A model generated the notes under the pieces. That model ran no database searches and was not told where the DNA came from. It saw nothing but the letters and a program-made list of their open reading frames with translations. DNA of 64,000 nucleotides from NCBI RefSeq assembly GCF_008520305.1, contig NZ_ML703296.1:46066-110065 (forward strand). Reading direction: 5' to 3'. A program made the position numbers and the translations under genes. This DNA comes from Mesorhizobium sp. SARCC-RB16n (lineage in GTDB: Bacteria > Pseudomonadota > Alphaproteobacteria > Rhizobiales > Rhizobiaceae). Positions 43,280 through 50,494 of this stretch are shown in pieces; positions within the stretch are counted from its first letter, which is position 1, and every line of letters starts with the position of its first letter.

Positions 43280-43508
43280 GCGGGTTTCCTTGGATCGTCG
43301 GCACCGGCAGGCGCCAGAAAGATTGGGACGTGCTGAATCAGCCCGCGTCGAAAATAACACCGCCGCGCGAGAATCCCATAGCGCGGCCCGGATGTCGTGA
43401 AGGCTGCCGGACGTTGCGGCTTCGTCCTGGATGACGGTCCTAGGTTCCCTGGCTCTTGCACCCCGCCTACGATTTGCTAACCGCAGGCCGTAACGCGAGG
43501 CAAATCCA

Positions 43509-44048
43509 ATGAACACGACGCAAGCGATCATCGCCCCGGTCATCGAGACGCCGCGAACCATCCTGAGGGCACACCGGCTCGGCGACTTCGATGCCTATAC
43601 GGCGATGTGGGCCGATCCGGTCGTCACTCGTTTCATCGGCGGCAAGCCGCGCACACGCGAAGAAAGCTGGATGCGCTTCCTGCGTCACGCCGGCCTGTGG
43701 TCGCTGCTGGGCTACGGGTTCTGGGCCATAGAAGAGAAGGCCACCGGCCATTTTATCGGCGAGGCCGGGTTCCACGATCTGAAGCGCGACATGGAGCCGT
43801 CGATCGAAGGCATTCCGGAGGCCGGATGGGCGCTGGCGCCGGCCGTGCACGGAGCGGGTCTTGCCTCCGAGGTCGTCGGCCGCGTCCTGGCATGGGGCGA
43901 AGAGACGTTCGGGCGTGCCAGAACCGTCTGCATCATCGATCCCGAGAATACTGCCTCGTTGAACGTCGCAATGAAATGCGGCTACCGGGAAGTGGTGCGA
44001 ACCATCTATCACGACGCCCCGACAATCCTGCTGGAGCGCCTATCCTGA
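43509..44048 (+). CDS. GNAT family N-acetyltransferase (RimJ/RimL-like)
   Basis: A 179-residue acetyltransferase. ETPRTILRAHRLGDFDAY opens the fold, and the acetyl-CoA loop is represented by EAGWALAPAVHGAGLASEVV (about 105-124), ending with NTASLNVAMKCGY and the typical C-terminal strand. Members of this subgroup acetylate protein N-termini, antibiotics or small amines, so the acceptor cannot be predicted. It ends four bases before the convergent GGDEF/EAL gene. Confidence 0.9.
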   Translation: MNTTQAIIAPVIETPRTILRAHRLGDFDAYTAMWADPVVTRFIGGKPRTREESWMRFLRHAGLWSLLGYGFWAIEEKATGHFIGEAGFHDLKRDMEPSIEGIPEAGWALAPAVHGAGLASEVVGRVLAWGEETFGRARTVCIIDPENTASLNVAMKCGYREVVRTIYHDAPTILLERLS

Positions 44049-44052
44049 AAAT

Positions 44053-46545
44053 CTAGCTGGCTTTGCGGCGCAGCTTCCTGGCCACATCGGCCCATGGATC
44101 CGCGACGGTCCGCGCGGCAGGCGCAATGGTTTGGCAGAGCAGCATCGTCGAGGCATCGAAGGGTTGCGGCCTGGCAATCCCATAGCCCTGGGCGTAGTCG
44201 ACGCCGATCGTCTTCAAGGCGGTGGCGATGTCGTCACTTTCGACGAACTCGGCGATCGTGCGCTTGCCCATGACCTTGCCGATGTGATGGATCATCTCGA
44301 CCATGGCGCGGTCGATGCGGTCGTCCAGCATGTCCTTGACGAAGCCGCCGTCGATCTTGAGGTAGTCGACCGGCAGGTGCTTCAGATAGGTGAAGGACGA
44401 CATGCCGGAGCCGAAATCGTCGAGCGCGAAGCGGCAGCCCAACCCGCGCAGGTCGGCCATGAAGCGCATGGCACTGGTAAGATTGGCGATGGCGCTGGTT
44501 TCGGTGATTTCCAGGCAGATCATAGCCGGCGAAATACCATGGACGAGGAACTGCTCGCGTAGGAAGCCGAGGAATGTCTCGTCGCCGAACGTCGCTCCGG
44601 AAAGATTGATTGCGCATGTGGCGATTGGCAGCATGCGCTGATCGGCTTGCCGCGCGGCCAGGATACGGAACGTATTGCGCACCACCCAACGGTCGATCGA
44701 CGGCATCAGGCCATAGCGCTCCGCGGCGGGAATGAAGCTTTGCGGGGTGACGAAGCTGCCGTCTTCGTCGGTCAGCCGCAACAGGATCTCGATATGCGCT
44801 CCAGCCTCGGCGACATCGTCGTTGAGCGGCCAGATTTCCTGGGCATGAAGCCTGAAGCGATCTTCTTCGAGTGCGGCGTGCAGGCGTTGCACCCAGGCCA
44901 TCTCGCCGAAGCGCTCGCGCAAGGCCATGTCGCCGTCGCTATGGATCTGGACCCGGTTGCGGCCTTTCTCCTTGGCCATGTAGCAGGCGACATCAGCGGC
45001 GCGCAGTGCCTCCTCGATCGTCACATGCGCATTGGCGATCTGTACCATGCCGACACTGACGCTGGTGTTGAAAGGCCTGCCGTCCCAGGCGAAATGCAGC
45101 TCCTGCACGGCGGCGCGCAGCCGTTCGGCGATGTCGGCCGCTTTGTCCGCCTCGCAATCGATCAGCAATACGCCGAATTCGTCGCCACCCAACCTGGCCA
45201 GTACATCGCCCGGCCGCAATTCGTTGGCCAGCAGCGCGGAAATCTGGCGCAGCAACTGGTCGCCAGCGGCGTGGCCGCACGTATCGTTGACCAGCTTGAA
45301 CTGGTCGAGATCGAGATACATCAGCGCATGCTGCCGGGACCTGTCCTGCAATTCGACAATGGTCCGTTCCAGCCGGCTCTCGAAATCGCGACGGTTGGCA
45401 AGACCGGTCAGCGCATCATGCGAAGCCTGCCATGAGAGCCGCTCGATGTAATCCTCTTCGCGGGTCATGTCGTGGAAGGCGAGCACGGCGCCGACGATTT
45501 CACCCGACACGAGCAGCGGCGCGCCGGTCAGCGCGACCGGGACAACGGAGCCGTCCGGCCGCTGCAGCAGCTGTGGACGGGCGCTGGAACGACGTGGCTC
45601 ACCGCCCAGGAGGCGTTCAATCAATTGGGGCTCTTCAATGCTGGTGTCCTTGTCCACCAGGCGGAACAGCGACACCAGCGGCTTGCCTCTGGCAGTGCCG
45701 AACGGGCATGCCAGCAATTTCTCGGCAACCGCGTTCATGTATTCCAGCCGCCCGTCAGGGCCGGTGCTGATGACGGCCTGGCCGATCGAAGCCAGGGTGA
45801 CCTGGGCGCGCTCGCGCTCGGCATTGAGCGCGAGCTGGAAGGCTTGGCGCTGCGCCAGCAGCTTGCGCGTGCGCCAGACGGCAAGCAATATCAACAGGGC
45901 GGCGGTGACGAGATTGGCTGATGTGAGCAGCATCTTGATGAAGCGCGATCCTTCGCCAAGGCTATCCGAGAAGGCCTTGGAAAGCGGGCCGATCTGTCGA
46001 TCGAGCAGATGGATTTGCGCCTTCCAGGCACTGGTCCGGGCCGCTGATGCCGGGGCCTTGCTCAGTTGGTCATGCATCGTGTCGCCGAGCTGCTGGATGG
46101 CGAGGATCATGATGTCGGCCGCGGTCCAGTGCCGCACGGCGGCGTCGAGGTAACTGAAGCTACGAAAATTCTGGAACAGCCAGATCATTCCGGCGACGTC
46201 GTCCGGGTGGTTTCTGCCCTCCAGAAAGCCTGCACGGGCAGCCTCGGTATCGGGCTCGGATTGCTCGAGGGCCAGGCGGGCCGCGCGATCGGCCAGTGGA
46301 ACGGCGATTGCCGTACGGTACTCGCTGAAGAACTCCTCATTGCCGGTGTCAGCATAGAGGCTCAGAAAATAGGTGGCGTGTTTTTGCCCCTTGGACCACT
46401 GGCTCTCGCCGCCGACATAGGCGCGAACCGCCGAAAGCGTGTAGAGGCTCAGGGTGGCGACCAGCGCCTGGATGAGGACGACAGCAACGAACGGCCACAC
46501 AAGCCCGAGAAGACGGGGGCTGGCGTGCATCGATGATAGCTTCAT
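44053..46545 (-). CDS. Bifunctional diguanylate cyclase/phosphodiesterase with PAS domain
   Basis: An 830-residue membrane protein. A transmembrane helix lies at about 14-38, then a helical periplasmic sensor region (about 40-205), a second helix (about 210-228), a PAS domain (about 245-365), GGDEF (ASHDALTGLANRRDFE; active RLGGDEF near 455), and EAL (about 545-800). In the EAL domain the signature reads EIL instead of EAL, but NLSG, EITET, DDFGSG, LKIDG and QGYGIARP are intact, so c-di-GMP hydrolysis is still plausible. Monocistronic. Confidence 0.92.
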   Translation of the reverse strand: MKLSSMHASPRLLGLVWPFVAVVLIQALVATLSLYTLSAVRAYVGGESQWSKGQKHATYFLSLYADTGNEEFFSEYRTAIAVPLADRAARLALEQSEPDTEAARAGFLEGRNHPDDVAGMIWLFQNFRSFSYLDAAVRHWTAADIMILAIQQLGDTMHDQLSKAPASAARTSAWKAQIHLLDRQIGPLSKAFSDSLGEGSRFIKMLLTSANLVTAALLILLAVWRTRKLLAQRQAFQLALNAERERAQVTLASIGQAVISTGPDGRLEYMNAVAEKLLACPFGTARGKPLVSLFRLVDKDTSIEEPQLIERLLGGEPRRSSARPQLLQRPDGSVVPVALTGAPLLVSGEIVGAVLAFHDMTREEDYIERLSWQASHDALTGLANRRDFESRLERTIVELQDRSRQHALMYLDLDQFKLVNDTCGHAAGDQLLRQISALLANELRPGDVLARLGGDEFGVLLIDCEADKAADIAERLRAAVQELHFAWDGRPFNTSVSVGMVQIANAHVTIEEALRAADVACYMAKEKGRNRVQIHSDGDMALRERFGEMAWVQRLHAALEEDRFRLHAQEIWPLNDDVAEAGAHIEILLRLTDEDGSFVTPQSFIPAAERYGLMPSIDRWVVRNTFRILAARQADQRMLPIATCAINLSGATFGDETFLGFLREQFLVHGISPAMICLEITETSAIANLTSAMRFMADLRGLGCRFALDDFGSGMSSFTYLKHLPVDYLKIDGGFVKDMLDDRIDRAMVEMIHHIGKVMGKRTIAEFVESDDIATALKTIGVDYAQGYGIARPQPFDASTMLLCQTIAPAARTVADPWADVARKLRRKAS

Positions 46546-46805
46546 CGAATCTTCATGGGCTTGCCATGATCCTGTCAGAGCGTCTGTCCGGCTGCTTCAC
46601 CCGCCGGTTGAGACGATGTTCTTTCCCTCATGTCGCTCCGATGGCGACAACAGTCCGGTTATCACGACGGGCTTAACAGCAAATAAATTGGCCTGTTTCC
46701 AAGAGGTCATTTCTTGCCGAGGCGGCCGAATATTACGCAACGTCAAGCGGCTGCTTAAAGTTGAATTGGTTTATATTCAAGATTTAGCGGCCTTTCGGGA
46801 GCTAA
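46546..46805. other. Intergenic region upstream of the GGDEF/EAL gene
   Basis: About 260 bp, AT-richer toward 46670-46795, presumably carrying the promoter of the minus-strand GGDEF/EAL gene. It runs into a decayed CaiB/BaiF fragment. No intact gene is seen between 46546 and 47034. Confidence 0.5.
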
Positions 46806-47009
46806 GGCAGCGCCTCCGCCGCGAGGCTCGCCTGCTCCAGCAACGGCGCCGGTATGGGCGTCTCGTTCTTGGCGCAGAACGCCGGCAAACGATCCGTCAT
46901 GATCGACCTCAAGAAGGGGACAGATCGCGAGCGCTTCCTCGACCTTGTCGCCAGCGCCGATGCGCTGGTCGAGAATTTCGTCCGGCCCGCCGGCACGGCC
47001 GTTTCCTGA
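46806..47009 (+). pseudogene. Remnant of a CaiB/BaiF (family III) CoA-transferase gene
   Basis: Plus-strand translation between stops gives, in its second half, FLAQNAGKRSVMIDLKKG, ERFLDLVASADALVENF, then a stop. This matches the conserved N-terminal segment of formyl-CoA/CaiB-type transferases (NRGKRS-DLK-...-ADVLVENFRPG). Full proteins have about 400 residues; fewer than 60 codons persist and the normal RPG continuation is broken (VRPAGTAVS stop). It has no start or ribosome-binding site and is a decayed fragment. Confidence 0.65.
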
Positions 47010-47034
47010 AGATGAGGGTACGGAGAATTGAGGT

Positions 47035-47511
47035 TTATGCCTGCTCGAGTGGCGCGGGCTCGGGCAGCCTCAAGGTCCTCACCAGCGTCGAGAGGTCGGG
47101 CTCGTCGATGAGCATCGCGGCGTCGGCCGGCGCCAGCCAGGCCCGCTGCCGCCGTTTGGCTTCCTGCCAGTTGGCAAGCTCTTCCGTCACTTCCAGCAGA
47201 AATACGATGACGTCGACGCGGACGAAGCGGTTGGCCAAGCGTTTCCAGTAGGAATAGGTGCCCGCCGGCTGCTTCAGCGTCTTGCCGAGTACGCCGGCTT
47301 CCTCCAGTGCCTCGATGGTGGCTGCCTTGCGTCCGCTCTTGCCTTTCATCGGCCACCCCTTGGGTACGATGAAGCGTCTCGTCGTTCTCGAGGTGACCAG
47401 CATCACCTCAATGTCACCGTTAACGTTCAGCCGAAAGGGAATCGCCGCCACCTGGCGGATCCTTTCGCCTTTCTTGGCCTGGCGTACGGCCTTTTTCTTG
47501 GTGGCTGCCAT
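47035..47511 (-). CDS. NUDIX hydrolase, DIPP-like, with divergent Nudix box
   Basis: A 158-residue protein with a lysine-rich N-terminus (MAATKKKAVRQAKKGER) and a Nudix fold (RQVAAIPFRL; RRFIVPKGWP). The Nudix box reads GWPMKGK...AATIEALEEAGVLG. The first Glu of GX5E is Lys and the Arg of REUXEE is Ile, while the metal-binding EEAG core is kept. Such changes occur in DIPP-type rhizobial homologues. The substrate may be a diphosphoinositol-like or nucleoside polyphosphate molecule. ATG 47511 gives the family start. Confidence 0.82.
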   Translation of the reverse strand: MAATKKKAVRQAKKGERIRQVAAIPFRLNVNGDIEVMLVTSRTTRRFIVPKGWPMKGKSGRKAATIEALEEAGVLGKTLKQPAGTYSYWKRLANRFVRVDVIVFLLEVTEELANWQEAKRRQRAWLAPADAAMLIDEPDLSTLVRTLRLPEPAPLEQA

Positions 47512-47636
47512 CTTAATAATCCAGTCGCTGCAATGCCCCTTAGCGTGATGCGACGCCTTTGCAAAATCCAAACTACCGCAAGGGCACCTAAGTGCCCCTA
47601 TCATGTAAGTCGGCTAAATAAAAGCAGGTGCGCTTG

Positions 47637-47945
47637 TCAGCGGCAGGTGCTGACGGCGGTGTTGCCGATTATCTGCGTCTGGCAGCTCGGCCTGACCTGC
47701 GGAACGATAGGCGGCGGCTGCTGGACGATGACTCGATCCTGGGCACGATCCTGCTGTTGTTGCTGCTGAAATTGCTGCCGCTGCACCCGGTTCTGCAAGG
47801 CTTGCAGATCGTTCTGCTGGATGAGCACATTATTTCCGGCCCCAGGATTGAGCACTTGCGCGGAAGCGGGCGAGGCAAAGCCAGCAGAAATCGCTCCAGC
47901 CAGCACTGCCAATGCGAAAATCATAGATGAACGACGCGTGTACAT
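47637..47945 (-). CDS. Small secreted Gln-rich hypothetical protein
   Basis: A 102-residue protein. The signal peptide (MIFALAVLAGAISAGFASPASAQ) is followed by a Gln-rich stretch (QRQQFQQQQQQDRAQ, about 55-69), a proline patch and a C-terminal pair of cysteines (PSCQTQIIGN...STCR) that could form a disulfide. The ATG at 47945 follows AGGAATAGGCGG; an internal ATG at 47924 is possible. The composition suggests a periplasmic or surface protein. Family not recognised. Confidence 0.7.
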   Translation of the reverse strand: MYTRRSSMIFALAVLAGAISAGFASPASAQVLNPGAGNNVLIQQNDLQALQNRVQRQQFQQQQQQDRAQDRVIVQQPPPIVPQVRPSCQTQIIGNTAVSTCR

Positions 47946-48000
47946 CCGCCTATTCCTGCAAAAAACTCATCTCTCAGACATATAGGGTGTTTGTCCGCCG

Positions 48001-48264
48001 ATGCTATGGCGGGAATTGATCGCCGGGGTCGAGTTTTCCACCAAGCAGTGGGAAATCGAAGGCCGTTTCGCCGCGGCGGAGAATCTGCCCGGCAACCCGG
48101 CATTGCACTTGACGGAAGCGATCGATTCGCCGCTCTATCGGGTCGGCGCCGGCCTCGAGTTGAATGGCGTCAATGGCGTCGGCATGTCCGTCAGGTATAA
48201 TGGCGCCTTCGGGGAAACGGTCAAACAGAATGCAGTCAGCGCGTCTCTCAAGGTCAGGTTCTAG
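48001..48264 (+). pseudogene. C-terminal remnant of an autotransporter/outer-membrane beta-barrel gene
   Basis: Eighty-seven codons with amphipathic beta-strands (GLELNGVNGVGMSVRYNGAF; QNAVSASLKVRF) ending in the terminal Phe required for barrel insertion. This is the last three to four strands of an autotransporter beta-domain, normally about 260 residues. There is no signal peptide or ribosome-binding site, and an in-frame stop lies shortly upstream. It directly precedes ialB with 36 bp between. Confidence 0.6.
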
Positions 48265-48300
48265 GCTGGCTCGAGGCGGAATCGGGCGGGAGAGATCTTG

Positions 48301-48882
48301 ATGAGGAAATACGCGTATTTGATTGCGATGCTGGGTGCTGTCTGTATCACCGGCTTGCCGGCCATGGCGGCGCAAACCAAGGGCGATAAGGTGGCGGCAA
48401 CGCCGCCCGCCGCGGCTGATGCGCCGCAGCTGCCCGGTGGCGCATCGGCCTTGTCCGAAACCCATGGCGACTGGACGGTCAATTGCCAGATATCAGGCGC
48501 CAACAAGGTCTGCAGCCTGTCGCATCAGCAGTTCAACAAGCAAAGCAACCAGCGGCTGCTGGCGATCGAGCTGTCGAGCAAGACCGGCGAGGATGCGACC
48601 GGAACTCTTGCCCTGCCGTTCGGCCTGGCGCTTGCCAAGGGTGTCGCGCTGACCATAGACGACCAGAAGCTCAACGGCAGCCTGCCGTTCAATACCTGCC
48701 AGGTGGTCGGCTGCCTGGTGCCGGTGGCGTTCGATGCCAATGTCACGCCGCTGCTGAAGAACGGCACCACCCTCAAGATCGACGCGATCGCGGCCGATAC
48801 GGGGCAAGTCGTAAGCTTTTCCATTCCTCTCAATGGCTTTGGCGGGGCGCTTGCTCGCACGGCAGAGCTTTTGAACAACTGA
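48301..48882 (+). CDS. Invasion associated locus B (IalB) family protein
   Basis: A 193-residue exported protein with a signal peptide (YAYLIAMLGAVCITGLPAMAAQ). An Ala/Pro linker leads to the IalB domain (ETHGDWTVNCQ near 53; CSLSHQQFNKQSNQRLLAIEL; PFNTCQVVGCLVPV near 130-145) with conserved cysteines. First described in Bartonella erythrocyte invasion, the family is common in free-living rhizobia with unclear roles in the envelope. ATG 48301 follows GGGAGAG; a TTG directly precedes it. A 10-bp hairpin terminator follows. Confidence 0.88.
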   Translation: MRKYAYLIAMLGAVCITGLPAMAAQTKGDKVAATPPAAADAPQLPGGASALSETHGDWTVNCQISGANKVCSLSHQQFNKQSNQRLLAIELSSKTGEDATGTLALPFGLALAKGVALTIDDQKLNGSLPFNTCQVVGCLVPVAFDANVTPLLKNGTTLKIDAIAADTGQVVSFSIPLNGFGGALARTAELLNN

Positions 48883-48905
48883 CGGCTTGGCTCGCCGCAA
48901 GCGAC

Positions 48906-48932
48906 AGGTGTTGGCGGTTTCAGCCAACACCT
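48906..48932. terminator. Bidirectional hairpin terminator ialB / coaBC
   Basis: AGGTGTTGGC (48906-48915) and GCCAACACCT (48923-48932) form a perfect 10-bp stem with a 7-base loop between the convergent ialB and coaBC genes, ending one base before the coaBC stop codon. A U-tract is weak. Confidence 0.65.
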
Positions 48933-48933
48933 C

Positions 48934-50406
48934 TCAGACAACGATCGTTTTCAACCGTTCGGCGATGAGCGCGGCGAGCCGCGCCGCCACCTCGTCCTTG
49001 GTCATCTCGGGCCATTCCTCGACGCCAGCCTTCGATACGATCCGGACCCGGTTGCGATCGCCGCCCATCACGCCTGAAGGACCGATGCCGCTTTCGTGCG
49101 ACACATCGTTGGCGACGATGAGATCGGCGCCTTTCTTCCCGAGCTTGGCCTCGGCGTTGCGCAAGAGATCCTGCGTCTCGGCGGCAAAGCCGACGACTAG
49201 GCCTGGTCGCTGCTTGTGGTGGCCGATGCCAGCCAGGATGTCGGGGTTCTCGACCATGCGCAGCATCGGCGGGCCTTCGCCTGCCACCTTCTTGATCTTC
49301 TCACCGGCTGAATTCTCGGTGCGCCAGTCGGCAACGGCGGCGACAAACACCGCGGCGTCGGCGGGCAAAAGCTGTTCCACCGCGTCGCGCATCTCCTGCG
49401 CCCGTTCGACATGGACGGTCTTCACCCCGGCCGGATCGGCGATGGCGACGGGGCCGGTGACGAGGCGCACGTCGGCGCCGAGCCTTGCCAATACCGCGGC
49501 AATGGCGTGGCCCTGCTTGCCGGACGACCGGTTGGCGATATAGCGCACGGGATCGATCGGCTCGTGCGTCGGGCCTGACGTGACGATGATCTTGCGCCCC
49601 GCCAGCGGCTTGGGCTTGGCATCGAGCAGCGCCTCGATCGCGGCGACGATCTCCAGCGGTTCGGCCATGCGGCCTTCGCCCGCTTCGTTGCTCTCGGCCA
49701 TCTCGCCCTTGGCGGGGCCGACGAAGGTGATGCCGTCCTTGCCCAATGTCGCGCGGCTGCGGCGGGTGGCGGGATGCGACCACATCTTCGGGTTCATCGC
49801 CGGAGCCATCAGCACCGGCTTGTCGGTGGCGATGAGCACGGTCGAAGCCAGATCGTTGGCATGGCCATTGGCGAGCTTGGCCATCAGGTCGGCAGTGGCG
49901 GGCGCCACCACCAGGAGGTCCGCCTCGCGCGACAGTCTGATGTGGCCGACGTCGTGTTCATCGTTGCGGTCGAACAATTCGGTGAAGACATGGTCGGCGG
50001 AGAGCGCGCCGACCGACAGCGTCGTCACGAATTCCTGCGCCGCCGAGGTCATGACCACCCGCACCGCCGCACCACGCTCGCGCAACCGGCGGATCAGGTC
50101 GAGCGCCTTGTAGGCGGCGATGCCGCCGCCGATGATGAGCAGGATGCGTTTGTTGGAAAGTGTGCCTCGCGGCAAGCTCTTGCCTGCCAAGGCTGACGCC
50201 GGGGGCGGGGTGCCTCGCGAACTGGCCAGTTCGTGAAGGGCTCTCTCGATCTGGTCGAGACGGCCAACCGGACCGACCTGGCCGTCGACAGCGGCCCGGA
50301 TCATCACCCGCGCCTGTTCTTCCATGGAGCGATCGTTTTCCGCCGCCAGCCGGCGCAGCAGTTCCTTGACCTCATCGTCAAGGTTGCGGATCGTGATGCT
50401 GGCCAT
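48934..50406 (-). CDS. coaBC: RHH (FitA-like) domain fused to CoaBC
   Basis: A 490-residue protein, about 90 longer than usual CoaBC. Residues 1-40 (MASITIRNLDDEVKELLRRL, SMEEQARVMI) form a FitA/VapB-type ribbon-helix-helix domain. A linker of about 40 follows, then the flavin-dependent phosphopantothenoylcysteine decarboxylase (ILLIIGGGIAAYKALDL; VVAPATADLMAKLANGHANDL; PAMNPKMW), and phosphopantothenate-cysteine ligase (IIVTSGPTHEPIDPVRYIANRSSGKQG). It makes 4'-phosphopantetheine for CoA. ATG 50406 is nine bases after GGGGAG. Operator-like repeats lie upstream, suggesting autoregulation. It is the last gene after ubiE-ubiB. Confidence 0.93.
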   Translation of the reverse strand: MASITIRNLDDEVKELLRRLAAENDRSMEEQARVMIRAAVDGQVGPVGRLDQIERALHELASSRGTPPPASALAGKSLPRGTLSNKRILLIIGGGIAAYKALDLIRRLRERGAAVRVVMTSAAQEFVTTLSVGALSADHVFTELFDRNDEHDVGHIRLSREADLLVVAPATADLMAKLANGHANDLASTVLIATDKPVLMAPAMNPKMWSHPATRRSRATLGKDGITFVGPAKGEMAESNEAGEGRMAEPLEIVAAIEALLDAKPKPLAGRKIIVTSGPTHEPIDPVRYIANRSSGKQGHAIAAVLARLGADVRLVTGPVAIADPAGVKTVHVERAQEMRDAVEQLLPADAAVFVAAVADWRTENSAGEKIKKVAGEGPPMLRMVENPDILAGIGHHKQRPGLVVGFAAETQDLLRNAEAKLGKKGADLIVANDVSHESGIGPSGVMGGDRNRVRIVSKAGVEEWPEMTKDEVAARLAALIAERLKTIVV

Positions 50407-50407
50407 A

Positions 50408-50456
50408 TGATTGCACTCCCCTATCTTGCCTGATAGCGATGATAGCAATGCAATCA
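50408..50456. promoter_or_regulatory. Operator-like repeats upstream of the RHH-coaBC fusion gene
   Basis: TGATTGCA (50408-50415) and TGCAATCA (50449-50456) form an outer inverted repeat. Inside lie tandem TGATAGCG (50431-50438) and TGATAGCA (50440-50447), a 9-bp direct repeat. As I recall, TGATAGCA/TGCTATCA is the half-site bound by gonococcal FitA, a close relative of the fused domain. The block covers the space between the ubiB stop and the coaBC ribosome-binding site and start. Confidence 0.6.
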
Positions 50457-50494
50457 AATTGCCGCAAGCTGCCGGCCTCGCCGTGAAGGCAGGC

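Noticed and set aside
46802-47356. 184-codon minus-strand frame across the CaiB remnant and Nudix gene
   Set aside because: Arg-rich and without motifs. It overlaps the Nudix CDS in another frame, and the CaiB signal is on the plus strand.
46546-48300. Mobile element explaining the two decayed gene fragments
   Set aside because: No transposase, integrase, terminal inverted repeats or target duplications are visible; deletion or rearrangement is enough to explain them.
49200-50113. A separate antitoxin or PIN toxin gene near the RHH domain of coaBC
   Set aside because: The RHH domain is continuous in frame with CoaBC, and no PIN-domain coding sequence is visible on either side.
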